Below are positions 51,774 to 60,521 of a stretch of DNA of 64,000 nucleotides, one piece after another. Source of the stretch: Myxococcales bacterium 68-20 (lineage in GTDB: Bacteria; Myxococcota_A; Polyangia; Polyangiales; Polyangiaceae); assembly GCA_001899635.1 (NCBI GenBank), contig MKVQ01000015.1, positions 207,223-271,222 on the forward strand. Direction: 5' to 3'. The position numbers and the translations under genes are program-made. The notes below the pieces were generated by a model. That model ran no database searches. It had not been told where the DNA came from and was given only the letters and a program-made list of their open reading frames with translations. Positions within the stretch are counted from its first letter, which is position 1, and each line of letters starts with the position of its first letter.

Positions 51774-52778
51774 TCAGGGGTGCTCGCGGCGCTGTGCGCT
51801 CCGGCTGGCCGTCACCCATCGGCGGTCGCGCAGGAAGAGCTCGCCATCGAGCGTCTCCGCGAAGCTCGGAGCGGGGGAGCCGCCGTCGATGAAGCGTGCG
51901 ACGCTCTCGACGACGCGTGGAGCCCGGAGGATCGCTCGGTGCCCGAGGCCGGTGACCTCGACCATCTCGCCATGGGGGGCGTCGTTCGCGAGGTGCCTCC
52001 CGTGGTCGAAGGCGACCACGCGATCGTCGCGGTCGTGGATGACGAGGAGGGGGATGGGCAGCCGCTCGGCGTCCCGACGGACGTCGAGATCGTCGAGCCG
52101 GAGGTCGTAGCGCGCCTCGAGCCGGGCGATCATCGCTCCCTTCAGCGATGCGTCCAGCGCGAGCGCGCGCGCGAACGCGGACGCGTACTCCGACGGCGTC
52201 GTCGGCGGCGCGATCAAGGCGAGGCGCTCCGCTCGCAGGCCGAATCGCGTCGCGAGCAGCGTGGCGGCGCCGCCGACGGAGTGACCGACGACGCCGTGAA
52301 TCGGGCCGACGGCGGCAGCGACCTCGCCGAGCGCTCGAGCGTGCTCGACGACGGACGCCCGCGGGAGCGGTGAGTCGCCGTGCCCGGGCGCGTCGAAGGC
52401 GACCACGCGGAAGCCGCGCGCGAGGAGGTCCGGGACGAACGCTGCGAGCTGCGAGCCGCGTCCCTCCCAGCCGTGGACGAGGATCACGGTTCTCGAGCCG
52501 TCGAGGCTCCCGCGGGCGTGTCCCGCCGGCGTCCACGTCCACGTCGGGATCCACCCCGTCTCGTGGCGGACGCGGGCGGGGCGTGCGGCCGCGAGCGCTT
52601 CACACTCCCAGGACGGTCGTTCGTGACGTCGCGCGGTGAGGAAGAGTCGCTCTGCCCAGCGCGCAGCAAGCGCTGGCGCGTGAGGCGACAGGACGCGGAG
52701 ACCCGCGCGCGCTGCGCGGAGACCGACAGGTTCGGTACGAACGATCGTGCTATTTTGGCGGCCGGCGGTGCTCTTCAC
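51774..52778 (-). CDS. Alpha/beta hydrolase
   Basis: 334 residues from GTG 52778. Core: strand and oxyanion HGWEGRGSQ, FDAPGHGDSPLP, nucleophile elbow GHSVGG, late Asp in HDRDDRVV and His in GLGHRAI, giving a complete Ser-Asp-His triad. No signal peptide. The N-terminal 90 residues precede the core and are Arg/Ala-rich. Esterase or lipase-like activity likely, substrate unknown. It lies 33 bp after the TetR gene on the same strand, so it may belong to the TetR-controlled unit. Confidence 0.85.
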   Translation of the reverse strand: MKSTAGRQNSTIVRTEPVGLRAARAGLRVLSPHAPALAARWAERLFLTARRHERPSWECEALAAARPARVRHETGWIPTWTWTPAGHARGSLDGSRTVILVHGWEGRGSQLAAFVPDLLARGFRVVAFDAPGHGDSPLPRASVVEHARALGEVAAAVGPIHGVVGHSVGGAATLLATRFGLRAERLALIAPPTTPSEYASAFARALALDASLKGAMIARLEARYDLRLDDLDVRRDAERLPIPLLVIHDRDDRVVAFDHGRHLANDAPHGEMVEVTGLGHRAILRAPRVVESVARFIDGGSPAPSFAETLDGELFLRDRRWVTASRSAQRREHP

Positions 52779-52811
52779 GGGGGGCTTCCTCGCTTCCGTC
52801 GATGCTCGCGG

Positions 52812-53411
52812 TCAGTGGTTCGTTGCGCGGGCGTCCGCGATGAGGCGTTCGAAGGCCGCGCGCGACCGCCTCTCGGTCTCCGCCGGATCGACGATGCGGC
52901 GGAGGAAGTGATAGCCGTAGGCGATCGAGAAGGTCTCGTGCGCGAGTTGCGCGCAGTCGAGGTCGTTGCGGAAGTGTTTCTCCTCGACCGCGATCCGCGC
53001 CGCATGCGCGAGGGTGTCGACCCAGTCCCGCTGTGAGGCGACGAGGCGATCACGGGCGAGGCCGGGGCGGTCATCGAGCTCGACGCTCGCCATGACGAAA
53101 ATACAGCCTCCGGGGAGGAAGTCGGCCCGCGACCACTCGAACCAGCGGTCGAACAGAGCGCGGAAGCGTGGCTCGCCCCGCGGCTTCTTGAGGGCAGGTG
53201 AGACGACGAGCGCGACGAAGCGCGCGATCGCCTCCTCCAGGATCGCTACCTGGAGGTTCTCCTTCGACGAGAAGTGCGCGAAGAGCCCGCTCTTCGACAT
53301 GCCGACATGCTCGGCCAGCTTGCCGATGGTGACGCCTTCGAGCCCGAGGGTGCTCGCGAGCGCGATCGCCGATCCGAGCACGGCGCTTCTGGTCTCGTCG
53401 CCCTTGGTCAC
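52812..53411 (-). CDS. TetR-family transcriptional regulator
   Basis: 199 residues from GTG 53411. N-terminal HTH of the TetR type (VTIGKLAEHVGMSKSGLFAH then FSSKENL), and a helical ligand-binding domain of the YcdC/AcrR-like C-terminal class with GGCIFVMASVELDDRPG. Represses target genes until a small ligand binds. Two perfect inverted repeats overlap its promoter, so it is probably self-regulated; the downstream alpha/beta hydrolase may be its target. The frame is open far upstream through the tRNA-Val gene, but that part is not coding. Confidence 0.92.
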   Translation of the reverse strand: MTKGDETRSAVLGSAIALASTLGLEGVTIGKLAEHVGMSKSGLFAHFSSKENLQVAILEEAIARFVALVVSPALKKPRGEPRFRALFDRWFEWSRADFLPGGCIFVMASVELDDRPGLARDRLVASQRDWVDTLAHAARIAVEEKHFRNDLDCAQLAHETFSIAYGYHFLRRIVDPAETERRSRAAFERLIADARATNH

Positions 53412-53412
53412 G

Positions 53413-53446
53413 GTTCTAAGAATAGAACGAGTGTTCGTTTTGTCGA
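53413..53446 (-). promoter_or_regulatory. TetR promoter with two overlapping operator palindromes
   Basis: Minus-strand promoter TCGACA-16-TATTCT (-35 at 53441-53446, -10 at 53419-53424), 7 nt before the GTG. Operator 1 is GTTCTA-AGAA-TAGAAC (53413-53428) across the -10. Operator 2 is AACGA-GTGT-TCGTT (53426-53439) in the spacer. Confidence 0.7.
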
Positions 53447-53557
53447 GTCGAGTGTGGGCGATCGGGCGCCGCGCGGCTTTCTGGAGCGTGCTCAGCCGTC
53501 GGAGCGCCTTCTTTTCCCGGGCCCGGCGGAGAAAAAGACGAATGCCTTCGAATGTCT

Positions 53558-53587
53558 TTGACGAGGGCGGAGCGTATGGGGTACCTA
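53558..53587 (+). promoter_or_regulatory. Promoter of the tRNA genes, TTGACG-17/18-GTACCT or TACCTA
   Basis: TTGACG at 53558-53563 with the -10 at 53581-53587, about 20 nt before the tRNA-Val gene. The exact -10 is unclear. Confidence 0.5.
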
Positions 53588-53603
53588 CGCATTCTCTCCG
53601 GTT

Positions 53604-53675
53604 GGGCGGGTAGCTCAGCGGTAGAGCGCTGGCCTTACAAGCCGGATGTCGCAGGTTCAAGCCCTGTCCCGCCCA
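53604..53675 (+). tRNA. tRNA-Val (anticodon TAC)
   Basis: Cloverleaf: acceptor GGGCGGG/CCCGCCC, D-arm GCTCAGCGGTAGAGC, anticodon loop CTTACAA, T-arm GCAGGTTCAAGCCCTGT with GGTTCAA. The CCA end is not fully encoded (CC then T). Confidence 0.93.
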
Positions 53676-53732
53676 CCTCCCTAAGCGGGAAGCCTGCAAG
53701 AAGTACATTTGAAGTAGCACCAGTCACGAGAT

Positions 53733-53810
<78 letters not shown>

Positions 53811-53843
53811 GTATCGCGGGAAACGCAGCAGTACCAGTGACAC

Positions 53844-53883
53844 CGAAGGGATCGGGGTGCGCCTCGATCCCTTCGCGCATTTT
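53844..53883 (+). terminator. Stem-loop after tRNA-Asp copy 1
   Basis: CGAAGGGATCG (53844-53854) pairs with CGATCCCTTCG (53865-53875), followed by CGCATTTT. Also present, diverged, after copy 2. Confidence 0.65.
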
Positions 53884-53913
53884 ACTCTTAATAGCAGAAG
53901 CCCAGTTTCGAAT

Positions 53914-53991
<78 letters not shown>

Positions 53992-54025
53992 GTATCGCGG
54001 GAAACTCAGCAGTACCAGTGACACC

Positions 54026-54064
54026 CGAAGGGATCGAGGTTCGCCTCGGTCCCTTCGTGCATTT
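54026..54064 (+). terminator. Stem-loop after tRNA-Asp copy 2
   Basis: CGAAGGGATCGAGG (54026-54039) pairs with CCTCGGTCCCTTCG (54044-54057; one G-U pair) around a TTCG tetraloop, followed by a weak T-run. Diverged from the copy after tRNA 1, and more stable. Confidence 0.65.
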
Positions 54065-54183
54065 GGCCGCGCGGGCGCGCGCGAGGCTCGAGCCCGGCGC
54101 GCTCGTGTTGCAGTTGCGGGCGCGACCTTGCGGGGCTGATCGCGATCGAGCGACGGCTGGCCTTGCTCGCACCGTGCGTCGGC

Positions 54184-54189
54184 TACACT
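54184..54189 (+). promoter_or_regulatory. -10 hexamer TACACT
   Basis: TACACT 6 nt before the ATG at 54196, compatible with a leaderless transcript. Confidence 0.5.
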
Positions 54190-54195
54190 GAGCTC

Positions 54196-55071
54196 ATGCG
54201 CGGGCGCGTGTGGGCGGTCGTCCTGGGCCTCGCTGGCGGCAGCGCTGCGTGCACGCTCGCGTTCGACACCGACGTCCTCGTCAGCGACCGCGGCGCCGAG
54301 GCCGCCGGCGGCGGGGAGAGTGATGGCTCGGCTCCCGTCGTGGACGCACGGGCGGGCGACGGTGTCTCGTCCGTCGACGACGCTTCGATCGACGACGCCG
54401 GCGCGGACGCACCGATCGAGCTTATCGTCGACGCCGCGACCGAGCCGCCGCTCTTCCTCGACGAGTTCGCGCGGCCTGACGCGCCCGAGGTCGGCAACGG
54501 CTGGACGGAGAAGAACCCGGTCGTGTTCAGCCTGTCGAACAACGGTGCGCTCAAGCAGTCGTCGGGCACGTTCTACCGCGACAACCTCGTCTACCGACGG
54601 GAGCTCGGCGAGCTCGACGTCGAGGTCGTCGCCGAATTCGACGTGACGACGTGGCCGTGCGGCTCGCCCCAGGTGCATGCGCGCATCCAGCCGGGAACGG
54701 CGGCCTCGCTCAACACGCTCGACAGCTACGTCCTGTTCGTCGGGGACGCCAAGTCCGACGCCGTGACTCTCGCCCGCCAGCACGGCTCGGCGTACTCCGT
54801 GAAGCTCGCGGATCTGCCCATCCCGGAGCAGAAGGCCGGCGGCCAGTATCGTCTCGTCCTTCGCGTGAAGGGAACGCAGACCGTCGCCGTCGCCGCGGCG
54901 ATCGAGAAGAAGGTCGCCGGGGTGTGGGAGCGCCTGCAGATCGGCGCGGCGAACGATCTGAGCTCCAACTCGGCGGGGATCCGGATGCCGGGACACGTGG
55001 GCTTCAGCGGCGACAAGTCTTCGAGCGGGCGCTTCCGCTACACACGCTTTCAGGTCTCCCGCATCAAGTGA
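54196..55071 (+). CDS. Lipoprotein with Asp/Ala-rich linker and beta-rich C-terminal domain
   Basis: 291 residues from ATG 54196. Signal peptide with lipobox GSAAC. A 65-residue Asp/Ala-rich linker is followed by a predicted beta-sandwich: FLDEFARPDAPEVGNGWTEK, YRRELGELDVEVVAEFDVT, DSYVLFVGDAKSD and GHVGFSGDKSSSGRFRYTRF. The layout resembles LamG/concanavalin-like surface lipoproteins common in myxobacteria. Function unknown. The kinase gene follows after 17 bp. A related but disrupted gene lies at 43721-44382. Confidence 0.72.
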   Translation: MRGRVWAVVLGLAGGSAACTLAFDTDVLVSDRGAEAAGGGESDGSAPVVDARAGDGVSSVDDASIDDAGADAPIELIVDAATEPPLFLDEFARPDAPEVGNGWTEKNPVVFSLSNNGALKQSSGTFYRDNLVYRRELGELDVEVVAEFDVTTWPCGSPQVHARIQPGTAASLNTLDSYVLFVGDAKSDAVTLARQHGSAYSVKLADLPIPEQKAGGQYRLVLRVKGTQTVAVAAAIEKKVAGVWERLQIGAANDLSSNSAGIRMPGHVGFSGDKSSSGRFRYTRFQVSRIK

Positions 55072-55073
55072 GC

Positions 55074-55079
55074 TAGACT
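55074..55079 (+). promoter_or_regulatory. -10 hexamer TAGACT of the kinase operon
   Basis: TAGACT 9 nt before the ATG at 55089; its T overlaps the stop codon region of the preceding lipoprotein gene (stop at 55069-55071). Confidence 0.45.
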
Positions 55080-55088
55080 CGAAGGCAG

Positions 55089-56615
55089 ATGGACCGGGAG
55101 GGGCGGAGCGTCGGGCGGTACGTGCTCTACGATCGAATCGCGTCGGGCGGGATGGCGCAGGTCCATCTCGGGCGGCTCGTCGGAGCGGTCGGCTTCTCGC
55201 GCACCGTCGCGATCAAGCGCCTGCTCCCGCACTGCGCCACGGACGCCGAGATCGTTCCGATGTTCGTCGACGAAGCCCGCCTGGCAGCGCGCATCCGTCA
55301 TCCGAACGTCGTCGGCACGCTCGACGTCGTGCAAGAGGGCGACGAGCTCCTGCTCGTGATGGAATACGTCCACGGCGAATCGCTCGCGCGCCTCGTGAGT
55401 CGTGCCCGCACGCGGGGCATCCCCGTTCCGCCGTCGATCGCCGTCGCGATCGGCATCTCGATGCTCGAGGGGCTCCACGCGGCTCACGAGGCACGGAGCG
55501 AGCGCGGTGAGCCGCTCGGCATCGTCCATCGTGACGTCTCTCCGCAGAACGTGATCATCGGCGCGGACGGCGTCGCACGCGTGGTCGACTTCGGTATCGC
55601 CAAGGCGCGTGGGCGCATCCAGACGACGCGCGACGGACAGCTGAAGGGCAAGGCCGGCTACATCGCTCCGGAGCAGCTCCGCGACACCGGGCTCGATCGG
55701 CGCGTCGACGTCTATGCTGCCGCGGTCGTCCTCTGGGAGGTGCTCGCGGGGCGCCGGCTCTTCGAGGGCGACGGCGCGCCTGCCGTGATGCGTAGCGTCC
55801 TCGAGCAGCGCGTCGAGCCGCCGAGCCACTTTGCCGCGACGGCGATCCCGCGCTCGCTCGACGACGTGATCATGCGCGGGCTCGCTCGCACGCCGGCCGA
55901 TCGTTTCGACACGGCGAGGGAGATGGCCGTGGCGCTGGAGCACACGATGACGCCCGCGTCGGCTCGGGAGATCGAGCGCTGGGTCGAGTCGCTCGCGGCC
56001 GAGGTGCTCGCATCCCGAGCGGCGCTCCTCGCGGCAATCGAGAGCGATTCAGCTCGTGTGTTCACGGACGGAAAGGCGGGGGAGCGCACCTACGCGGCAA
56101 CCTCGCTCGCACTCCCGCTCGCGCCCCCGCGTGGCAAGCCGAGCGACGACGTTGCGACGACCCCGATCTCTTTCACGGCGTCTCCCGGCGCGGCCGCCGC
56201 GTTGATCGATGCCCCCGTCCGCCCGCCCGCGCCTCCGTCGCGGGCGGCCCGCACGTCCGCCCCGTGGATCGTCGCCGGGGTGCTGCTCTTTGGCGGGCTC
56301 TTCGCGTTCGGGCTCGCCCGGGTCGCCTCTCCGCCCGCGGAGGCGACCCGCGCCGCGCAGGCCGCGCCACCGTCGGACCTCGCCGTCGGCGAGCCGTCAC
56401 CGTCGCCGTCACCGGAGCCCGTCGCCGCGCCGTCGCTCACGCCCGTCTCCGAGGCGAGCGCCCCGTCTCCGTCCGTGACGGTCGCGGCGCCGCGGCGTCC
56501 GGCGACGGTCGCGAGGCCCGCTCCGCGTCCGAAGGGGGACAAGGCCCCGGGCTGTCAGGTTCCGTTTACCCGTGCTCCCGACGGAACTAAGATCCCAAAG
56601 CCCGAGTGCTTCTGA
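55089..56615 (+). CDS. Membrane-anchored Ser/Thr protein kinase
   Basis: 508 residues. Kinase domain in the first 290: ASGGMAQV glycine loop (18-25), AIKRLL with Lys43, catalytic HRDVSPQN (147-154; the HRDVSPQN form is common in myxobacterial kinases), DFG 167-169, YIAPEQL. An Ala/Pro-rich region then leads to one transmembrane helix (PWIVAGVLLFGGLFAFGLA), and a Pro/Ser-rich extracytoplasmic segment ends in GCQVPFTRAPDGTKIPKPEC. Phosphorylates proteins on Ser/Thr in the cytosol, perhaps sensing at the outside. Its stop codon lies inside the next gene. Confidence 0.92.
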   Translation: MDREGRSVGRYVLYDRIASGGMAQVHLGRLVGAVGFSRTVAIKRLLPHCATDAEIVPMFVDEARLAARIRHPNVVGTLDVVQEGDELLLVMEYVHGESLARLVSRARTRGIPVPPSIAVAIGISMLEGLHAAHEARSERGEPLGIVHRDVSPQNVIIGADGVARVVDFGIAKARGRIQTTRDGQLKGKAGYIAPEQLRDTGLDRRVDVYAAAVVLWEVLAGRRLFEGDGAPAVMRSVLEQRVEPPSHFAATAIPRSLDDVIMRGLARTPADRFDTAREMAVALEHTMTPASAREIERWVESLAAEVLASRAALLAAIESDSARVFTDGKAGERTYAATSLALPLAPPRGKPSDDVATTPISFTASPGAAAALIDAPVRPPAPPSRAARTSAPWIVAGVLLFGGLFAFGLARVASPPAEATRAAQAAPPSDLAVGEPSPSPSPEPVAAPSLTPVSEASAPSPSVTVAAPRRPATVARPAPRPKGDKAPGCQVPFTRAPDGTKIPKPECF

Positions 56616-57436
56616 GACCCCTTCGGCTCGCTGGGCCGTGCCTCGCTGCCATGCTCGTCGTGGCGGCGTCGTCGCGCCTCGCGCTCGCGGACGGTCCATC
56701 GAAGGCGGAGTGCATCGACGCGTACACCTCCGGCCAGCAGCTTAAGAAGAAGGGCCAGCTTCGCGCCGCGCACGATCGCTTGCTCGTGTGCTCGCGCGAT
56801 CCTTGCCCCACTGGTCTCCAGGCGGATTGCTCCGAGTGGCTCGGCGAGGTGCAGCGGATCCAGCCGTCGATCGTGGTCGTCGCGCGGGACGAGTCGGGGC
56901 GAGAGCTCACCGACGTTCGTGTGATCGTCGATGGTGTGCTCGCAACGTCGCGCCTGGACGGCCGCTCGATCGCGGTCGACCCCGGTGAGCGTCAGCTCCG
57001 CTTCGAGACGAGCGGCCATGAGCCCGTCACGCAGCGCACGCTCATTCGCGAGGGCGAGAAGGCTCGCGAGGTCCAGGTGCGCTTCGTACGGGGCGAGTCG
57101 GGGGCGCCCATCGCGGGGGCGTCCGAGGCGAGGTCGGGGGATGCGCCCGCGCCGAACGAGACGGCGCGCTGGCCGGTATGGCTCACGGGCGGTGTGACCG
57201 TCGCGGCACTGGGGACGTTCGCCGGATTCGGGCTCGCGGGCGTGTCCCAGCGCTCCGATCTGATCGCTACCTGCAACCATCGCTGCTCGACCGACGACAA
57301 GGACTCGGTCGATCGGAAGTTCCTCGTTGCGGACGTCGCGCTCGGCGTTGCTCTCATTGCCGGTGCAGCGACGGTCGTGTTGCTCCTCCTGAACGGTTCG
57401 TCCTCGTCGTCCACTTCGTCCGCGGCCGCGCCATGA
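56606..57436 (+). CDS. PEGA-like exported membrane protein
   Basis: 276 residues from GTG 56606, overlapping the kinase gene by 10 bp. Signal peptide (CLAAMLVVAASSRLALA), then a helical SECIDAYTSGQ-like tetratricopeptide-type segment (AYTSGQQLKKKGQLRAAHDR), then a PEGA-type beta domain (ELTDVRVIVDGVLATSRLDG, DPGERQLRFETSGHEP) as in many myxobacterial envelope proteins. Two C-terminal hydrophobic helices (VTVAALGTFAGFGLAGV and VALGVALIAGAATVVLLLL) are separated by a short Cys-containing loop. Its stop overlaps the next ATG (ATGA). Probably an envelope partner of the kinase; exact role unknown. Confidence 0.75.
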   Translation: MLLRPLRLAGPCLAAMLVVAASSRLALADGPSKAECIDAYTSGQQLKKKGQLRAAHDRLLVCSRDPCPTGLQADCSEWLGEVQRIQPSIVVVARDESGRELTDVRVIVDGVLATSRLDGRSIAVDPGERQLRFETSGHEPVTQRTLIREGEKAREVQVRFVRGESGAPIAGASEARSGDAPAPNETARWPVWLTGGVTVAALGTFAGFGLAGVSQRSDLIATCNHRCSTDDKDSVDRKFLVADVALGVALIAGAATVVLLLLNGSSSSSTSSAAAP

Positions 57437-58905
57437 CGCACGACGATCCCACACGCCCCGAGCTCGCCGCAGACGCACCGCTGGTGACGCGCGTCCTCGT
57501 TCTCTGGGAGGGCGGGAGCTCGACGTATTTCCTCCGACCAGGCGAGCAGGTGAAGCTCGGACGCCACAGCGACTGCGAGCTGGTGATCGATCTTCCGAGC
57601 GTCTCCCGGCGGCACGCGCTGCTGATCGGCGCGCGCGGCGAGGTGCTCCCGTTCGGCGGGCCGCTCGCGACCGTCGTCGACGTCGGTGGGATGAACGGCG
57701 TGCGGGTTCGAGGCCAGCGCATTCCGGTGAACCAGCCGGTGCCGGTCGGGAGCGGGGACGTGATCGAGCTCGGCGGCGCGATCGTGGTCCTTCATCCTCC
57801 GCGCGACGCCCTCGCGGCCTCGGTCGGCGCGACGTCGCCTCCGGCTGGCCACCGGCCCGGCGAAGACCCGATGAAGGCGGTCGAGCGCCTGATCGAGCTC
57901 GTTGCCGGGAGCGATCTCGGTGTCCTCCTCCTTGGTGAAACCGGCGTCGGCAAGACGTTCGCTGCCGAGGCGATCCATGCTCGCTCGGCACGCTCCCGCG
58001 GTCCGCTCCTTCGGCTGAACTGCGCTGCTTTGCCGGAGGCGCTCCTCGAGGGAGAGCTCTTCGGTTACGAGCGCGGCGCGTTCACGGGCGCCGTACAGGC
58101 GAAGGCAGGCCTCCTCGAGTCGGCGTCCGGAGGCACGGTGCTCCTCGACGAGATCGGGGAGATGCCGCTCGCGACGCAGGCGAAGCTGCTCACCGTGATC
58201 GAGACACGTGAGGTCCTCCGGCTCGGGAGCCTCAAGCCCCGTCCGCTCGACGTGCGGTTCGTCGCGGCGACGAACCGAGACCTCCTCGCACGCTCGGCCG
58301 AGGGCACCTTCCGTCTCGACCTGTACTACCGCCTCAACGGGATCAGCATCGTCATCCCGCCGCTCCGGGAGCGCGCCGCCGAGATCCCGCGGTTCGCGAG
58401 CAGGTTCCTCGCCGAGGCGGCCATGCGCGCAGGCCGCCCCGCGCCGCGTCTCTCCGACGACGCGCTCGGCGTGCTCGTCCGCCACCCGTTCCTCGGCAAC
58501 ATCCGCGAGCTCCGTAACACGATGGAGCGCGCCTTCGTCCTCGCCCCCAGCGGCTTCATCGGGCCCGAGCACCTGCTCTTCGAGACACCCCCCACGGCTG
58601 TCGGCCCGGCGCTGGGGCTCTCGTTGCCGCCGACGCGGCGCTTCCGTCCGATGTCGCCGGAGGAGGCGACGATGTACCCCGAGGCGCCGCGGCCCATCAC
58701 GGCGCCACCTCCGGCCTCGGTGCCGCCGAGCGCGGGGGGCCCGCTGCGCGACCAGATGACGGCGTTCGAGCGCGACCGGATCGTCGCCGCGCTCGACGAG
58801 TGCAACGGCAACCAGACGCGCGCAGCCGAGCTTCTCGGGATGTCGCGTCGGGCGCTCATCGCGCGGATCGAGCAATACAACCTCCCGCGGCCGCGGAAGC
58901 GCTGA
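57433..58905 (+). CDS. FHA-sigma54-dependent transcriptional activator
   Basis: 490 residues, start overlapping the PEGA gene stop by 4 bp. FHA domain in the first 120 residues ([31 protein letters not shown]). AAA+ domain with Walker A GETGVGKT (168-175), GAFTGA (215-220), Walker [12 protein letters not shown], and [11 protein letters not shown]-terminal Fis-type HTH ([20 protein letters not shown]). Same architecture as the activator at 23710 but without its His-rich linker. A FHA domain binds phosphothreonine, and a Ser/Thr kinase is encoded two genes upstream in the same overlapping unit, so the kinase may control this activator; that link is inference. Confidence 0.93.
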   Translation: MTHDDPTRPELAADAPLVTRVLVLWEGGSSTYFLRPGEQVKLGRHSDCELVIDLPSVSRRHALLIGARGEVLPFGGPLATVVDVGGMNGVRVRGQRIPVNQPVPVGSGDVIELGGAIVVLHPPRDALAASVGATSPPAGHRPGEDPMKAVERLIELVAGSDLGVLLLGETGVGKTFAAEAIHARSARSRGPLLRLNCAALPEALLEGELFGYERGAFTGAVQAKAGLLESASGGTVLLDEIGEMPLATQAKLLTVIETREVLRLGSLKPRPLDVRFVAATNRDLLARSAEGTFRLDLYYRLNGISIVIPPLRERAAEIPRFASRFLAEAAMRAGRPAPRLSDDALGVLVRHPFLGNIRELRNTMERAFVLAPSGFIGPEHLLFETPPTAVGPALGLSLPPTRRFRPMSPEEATMYPEAPRPITAPPPASVPPSAGGPLRDQMTAFERDRIVAALDECNGNQTRAAELLGMSRRALIARIEQYNLPRPRKR

Positions 58906-59088
58906 ACGAGGCGATCGCGCACGCCACGCGTGCGGTGAAGGGGGAAGGGAGAGCGAGCGTGAGCGCGAGCGTCGACCAGGGGCCGACCATTGCGGCGGCG
59001 TGGTTGGATGGGGGTCGGACCTCGCCCGGCGCCCGCGCTCACGCCCGCTCTCCAGAGCTTCGTGACGATCGATTCGGTGTGCCGGCGG

Positions 59089-59667
59089 TCAGCGGCCGAT
59101 GAAGTCGCGCGCGTGGACGGCGTGCTTCCGCCAGTAGCTGTTCGCCGCGAAGCTCGAGTAGGTGACACCGACACCGACCCGGTACGTGTGGAGGATGCGA
59201 TCGTTGCCGGCGTAGATCCCCACGTGATCGACGTCGACAGGGCGGTTCGTCGACTTGAAGAAAACGACGTCGCCCTTGCGGAGGTTCGACAGCGACACGG
59301 GCCTTCCGCGCTGCGACTGCTGCTTTGCAGTCCGCGGAAGCGTCACGCCGGCTTCGCTCGCCAACAGGTGCTTCACGAAGGACGAACAGTCGAACGTGCG
59401 CGTCGAGCTCGGGCTCGCGCCGAACTCGTAGGGAGCGCGAAGGTGACGCGCGCCGTGCGTGATGATGTCGTTGCGCGCATTCGTCTTCTGCGCGCTGGTG
59501 AGCGCGTCCGAGGTCGATGCGACCGACTCGTCGTCGGAAGCGTCGTCCGGATCGCCGTCCACGATCTCGTCGACCGCGTCGTCGATGGCGTCGTCGATCG
59601 GGACCGCACACGCCGCCGAAAGAGCCACCAGCGCAACCAGGCACGCGTAGGATCCACGCATCATCAT
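59089..59667 (-). CDS. NlpC/P60-family cell-wall hydrolase lipoprotein
   Basis: 192 residues; three consecutive ATGs (59661-59667) follow a strong AGGAGGAG ribosome site. Signal peptide with lipobox LSAAC (Cys20), an Asp-rich linker, then an NlpC/P60 domain: catalytic Cys94 in TFDCSSFVKHLL, His148 in DHVGIYAG, third-residue region ILHTYRVG. Predicted to cleave peptide stems of peptidoglycan. Convergent with the sigma54 activator gene. One of the few genes here with a clear Shine-Dalgarno site. Confidence 0.9.
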   Translation of the reverse strand: MMMRGSYACLVALVALSAACAVPIDDAIDDAVDEIVDGDPDDASDDESVASTSDALTSAQKTNARNDIITHGARHLRAPYEFGASPSSTRTFDCSSFVKHLLASEAGVTLPRTAKQQSQRGRPVSLSNLRKGDVVFFKSTNRPVDVDHVGIYAGNDRILHTYRVGVGVTYSSFAANSYWRKHAVHARDFIGR

Positions 59668-59891
59668 CGGACTCCTCCTGCTCGGTCTTCCGAGCTCCCG
59701 TCGTCTCCGGGATCGCCTTCAGCAGGGGCCGTGCCGGGGCGGGAAGGGCCGAAAATGCCTGCGCCGGCGCGCCGATCGTGAGCCTGGCGTACGAACTGTG
59801 AGGATCGTGCACAACGGATGTGCGCGCGCGGGACGAAGCCCCGCTCGAACGAGGGGGCGCGATTGGTACGGCCCTCGCTATCGCTCCCGTC

Positions 59892-60521
59892 ATGGGCTCG
59901 CTCGCATCTCGTCATCGCCCGACGTCGCGACTCGCAGGGGGCATGGCGCTCGCTCTCTCGACGTTCGGGTGCAACGTGCTCACGGGCTCGGCGGACCTCG
60001 CGATCGCGTGCGAGGACGAGTGCGAGCTGAGCGCGCCGAGGAGGTCGACGTCATCTTCCTCGACCGAGCCACTCGACGGCGGCCGCGCGCGCCCAGCGCC
60101 CGACGGAGCCGCGCCCGCGCTCGACGCCGGTGACGAGCGGGGGACGGATGCCGGTCGTGACGACGTCGACGAGCAGGACGGCGGAGCGCCGGAACGCGTG
60201 CGATGCGGTGACGTCGGGTGTGGAGGCGAGGAGGCGGAATGCTGTGTCCGGAGCGGAGCGATGACATGCATCGGCGCGCAGGCCTCCTGCTCGTACGGCG
60301 TCCGGATGCGCTGCGACGAGGCCGCGGACTGCGGTGCCGGGCAGGTCTGCTGCCTCGACGGCGTCTATCGCCGGAACGAGGCGGTCTGCACGGCGCGAAG
60401 CGACTGCTGGGGCAGCGGAGCGATGGTGCTCTGCTCGACCAGCGGCGACTGTCTGTCGGGGCAGACCTGCCTGCCGTTCGTCCAGCCGCCGGGCTACGCG
60501 CGGTGTGTCACCGCCTGGTGA
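59892..60521 (+). CDS. Cysteine-rich lipoprotein
   Basis: 209 residues from ATG 59892; ATG 59943 just before the lipobox is an alternative. Lipobox LALSTFGC follows MA; a long Asp/Pro-rich linker leads to a domain with at least 14 Cys in CCxx and CxxxxC spacing (CGDVGCGGEEAECC, CDEAADCGAGQVCC, CSTSGDCLSGQTC). Disulphide-rich extracellular domain typical of myxobacterial surface lipoproteins. No specific function assigned. Confidence 0.65.
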   Translation: MGSLASRHRPTSRLAGGMALALSTFGCNVLTGSADLAIACEDECELSAPRRSTSSSSTEPLDGGRARPAPDGAAPALDAGDERGTDAGRDDVDEQDGGAPERVRCGDVGCGGEEAECCVRSGAMTCIGAQASCSYGVRMRCDEAADCGAGQVCCLDGVYRRNEAVCTARSDCWGSGAMVLCSTSGDCLSGQTCLPFVQPPGYARCVTAW

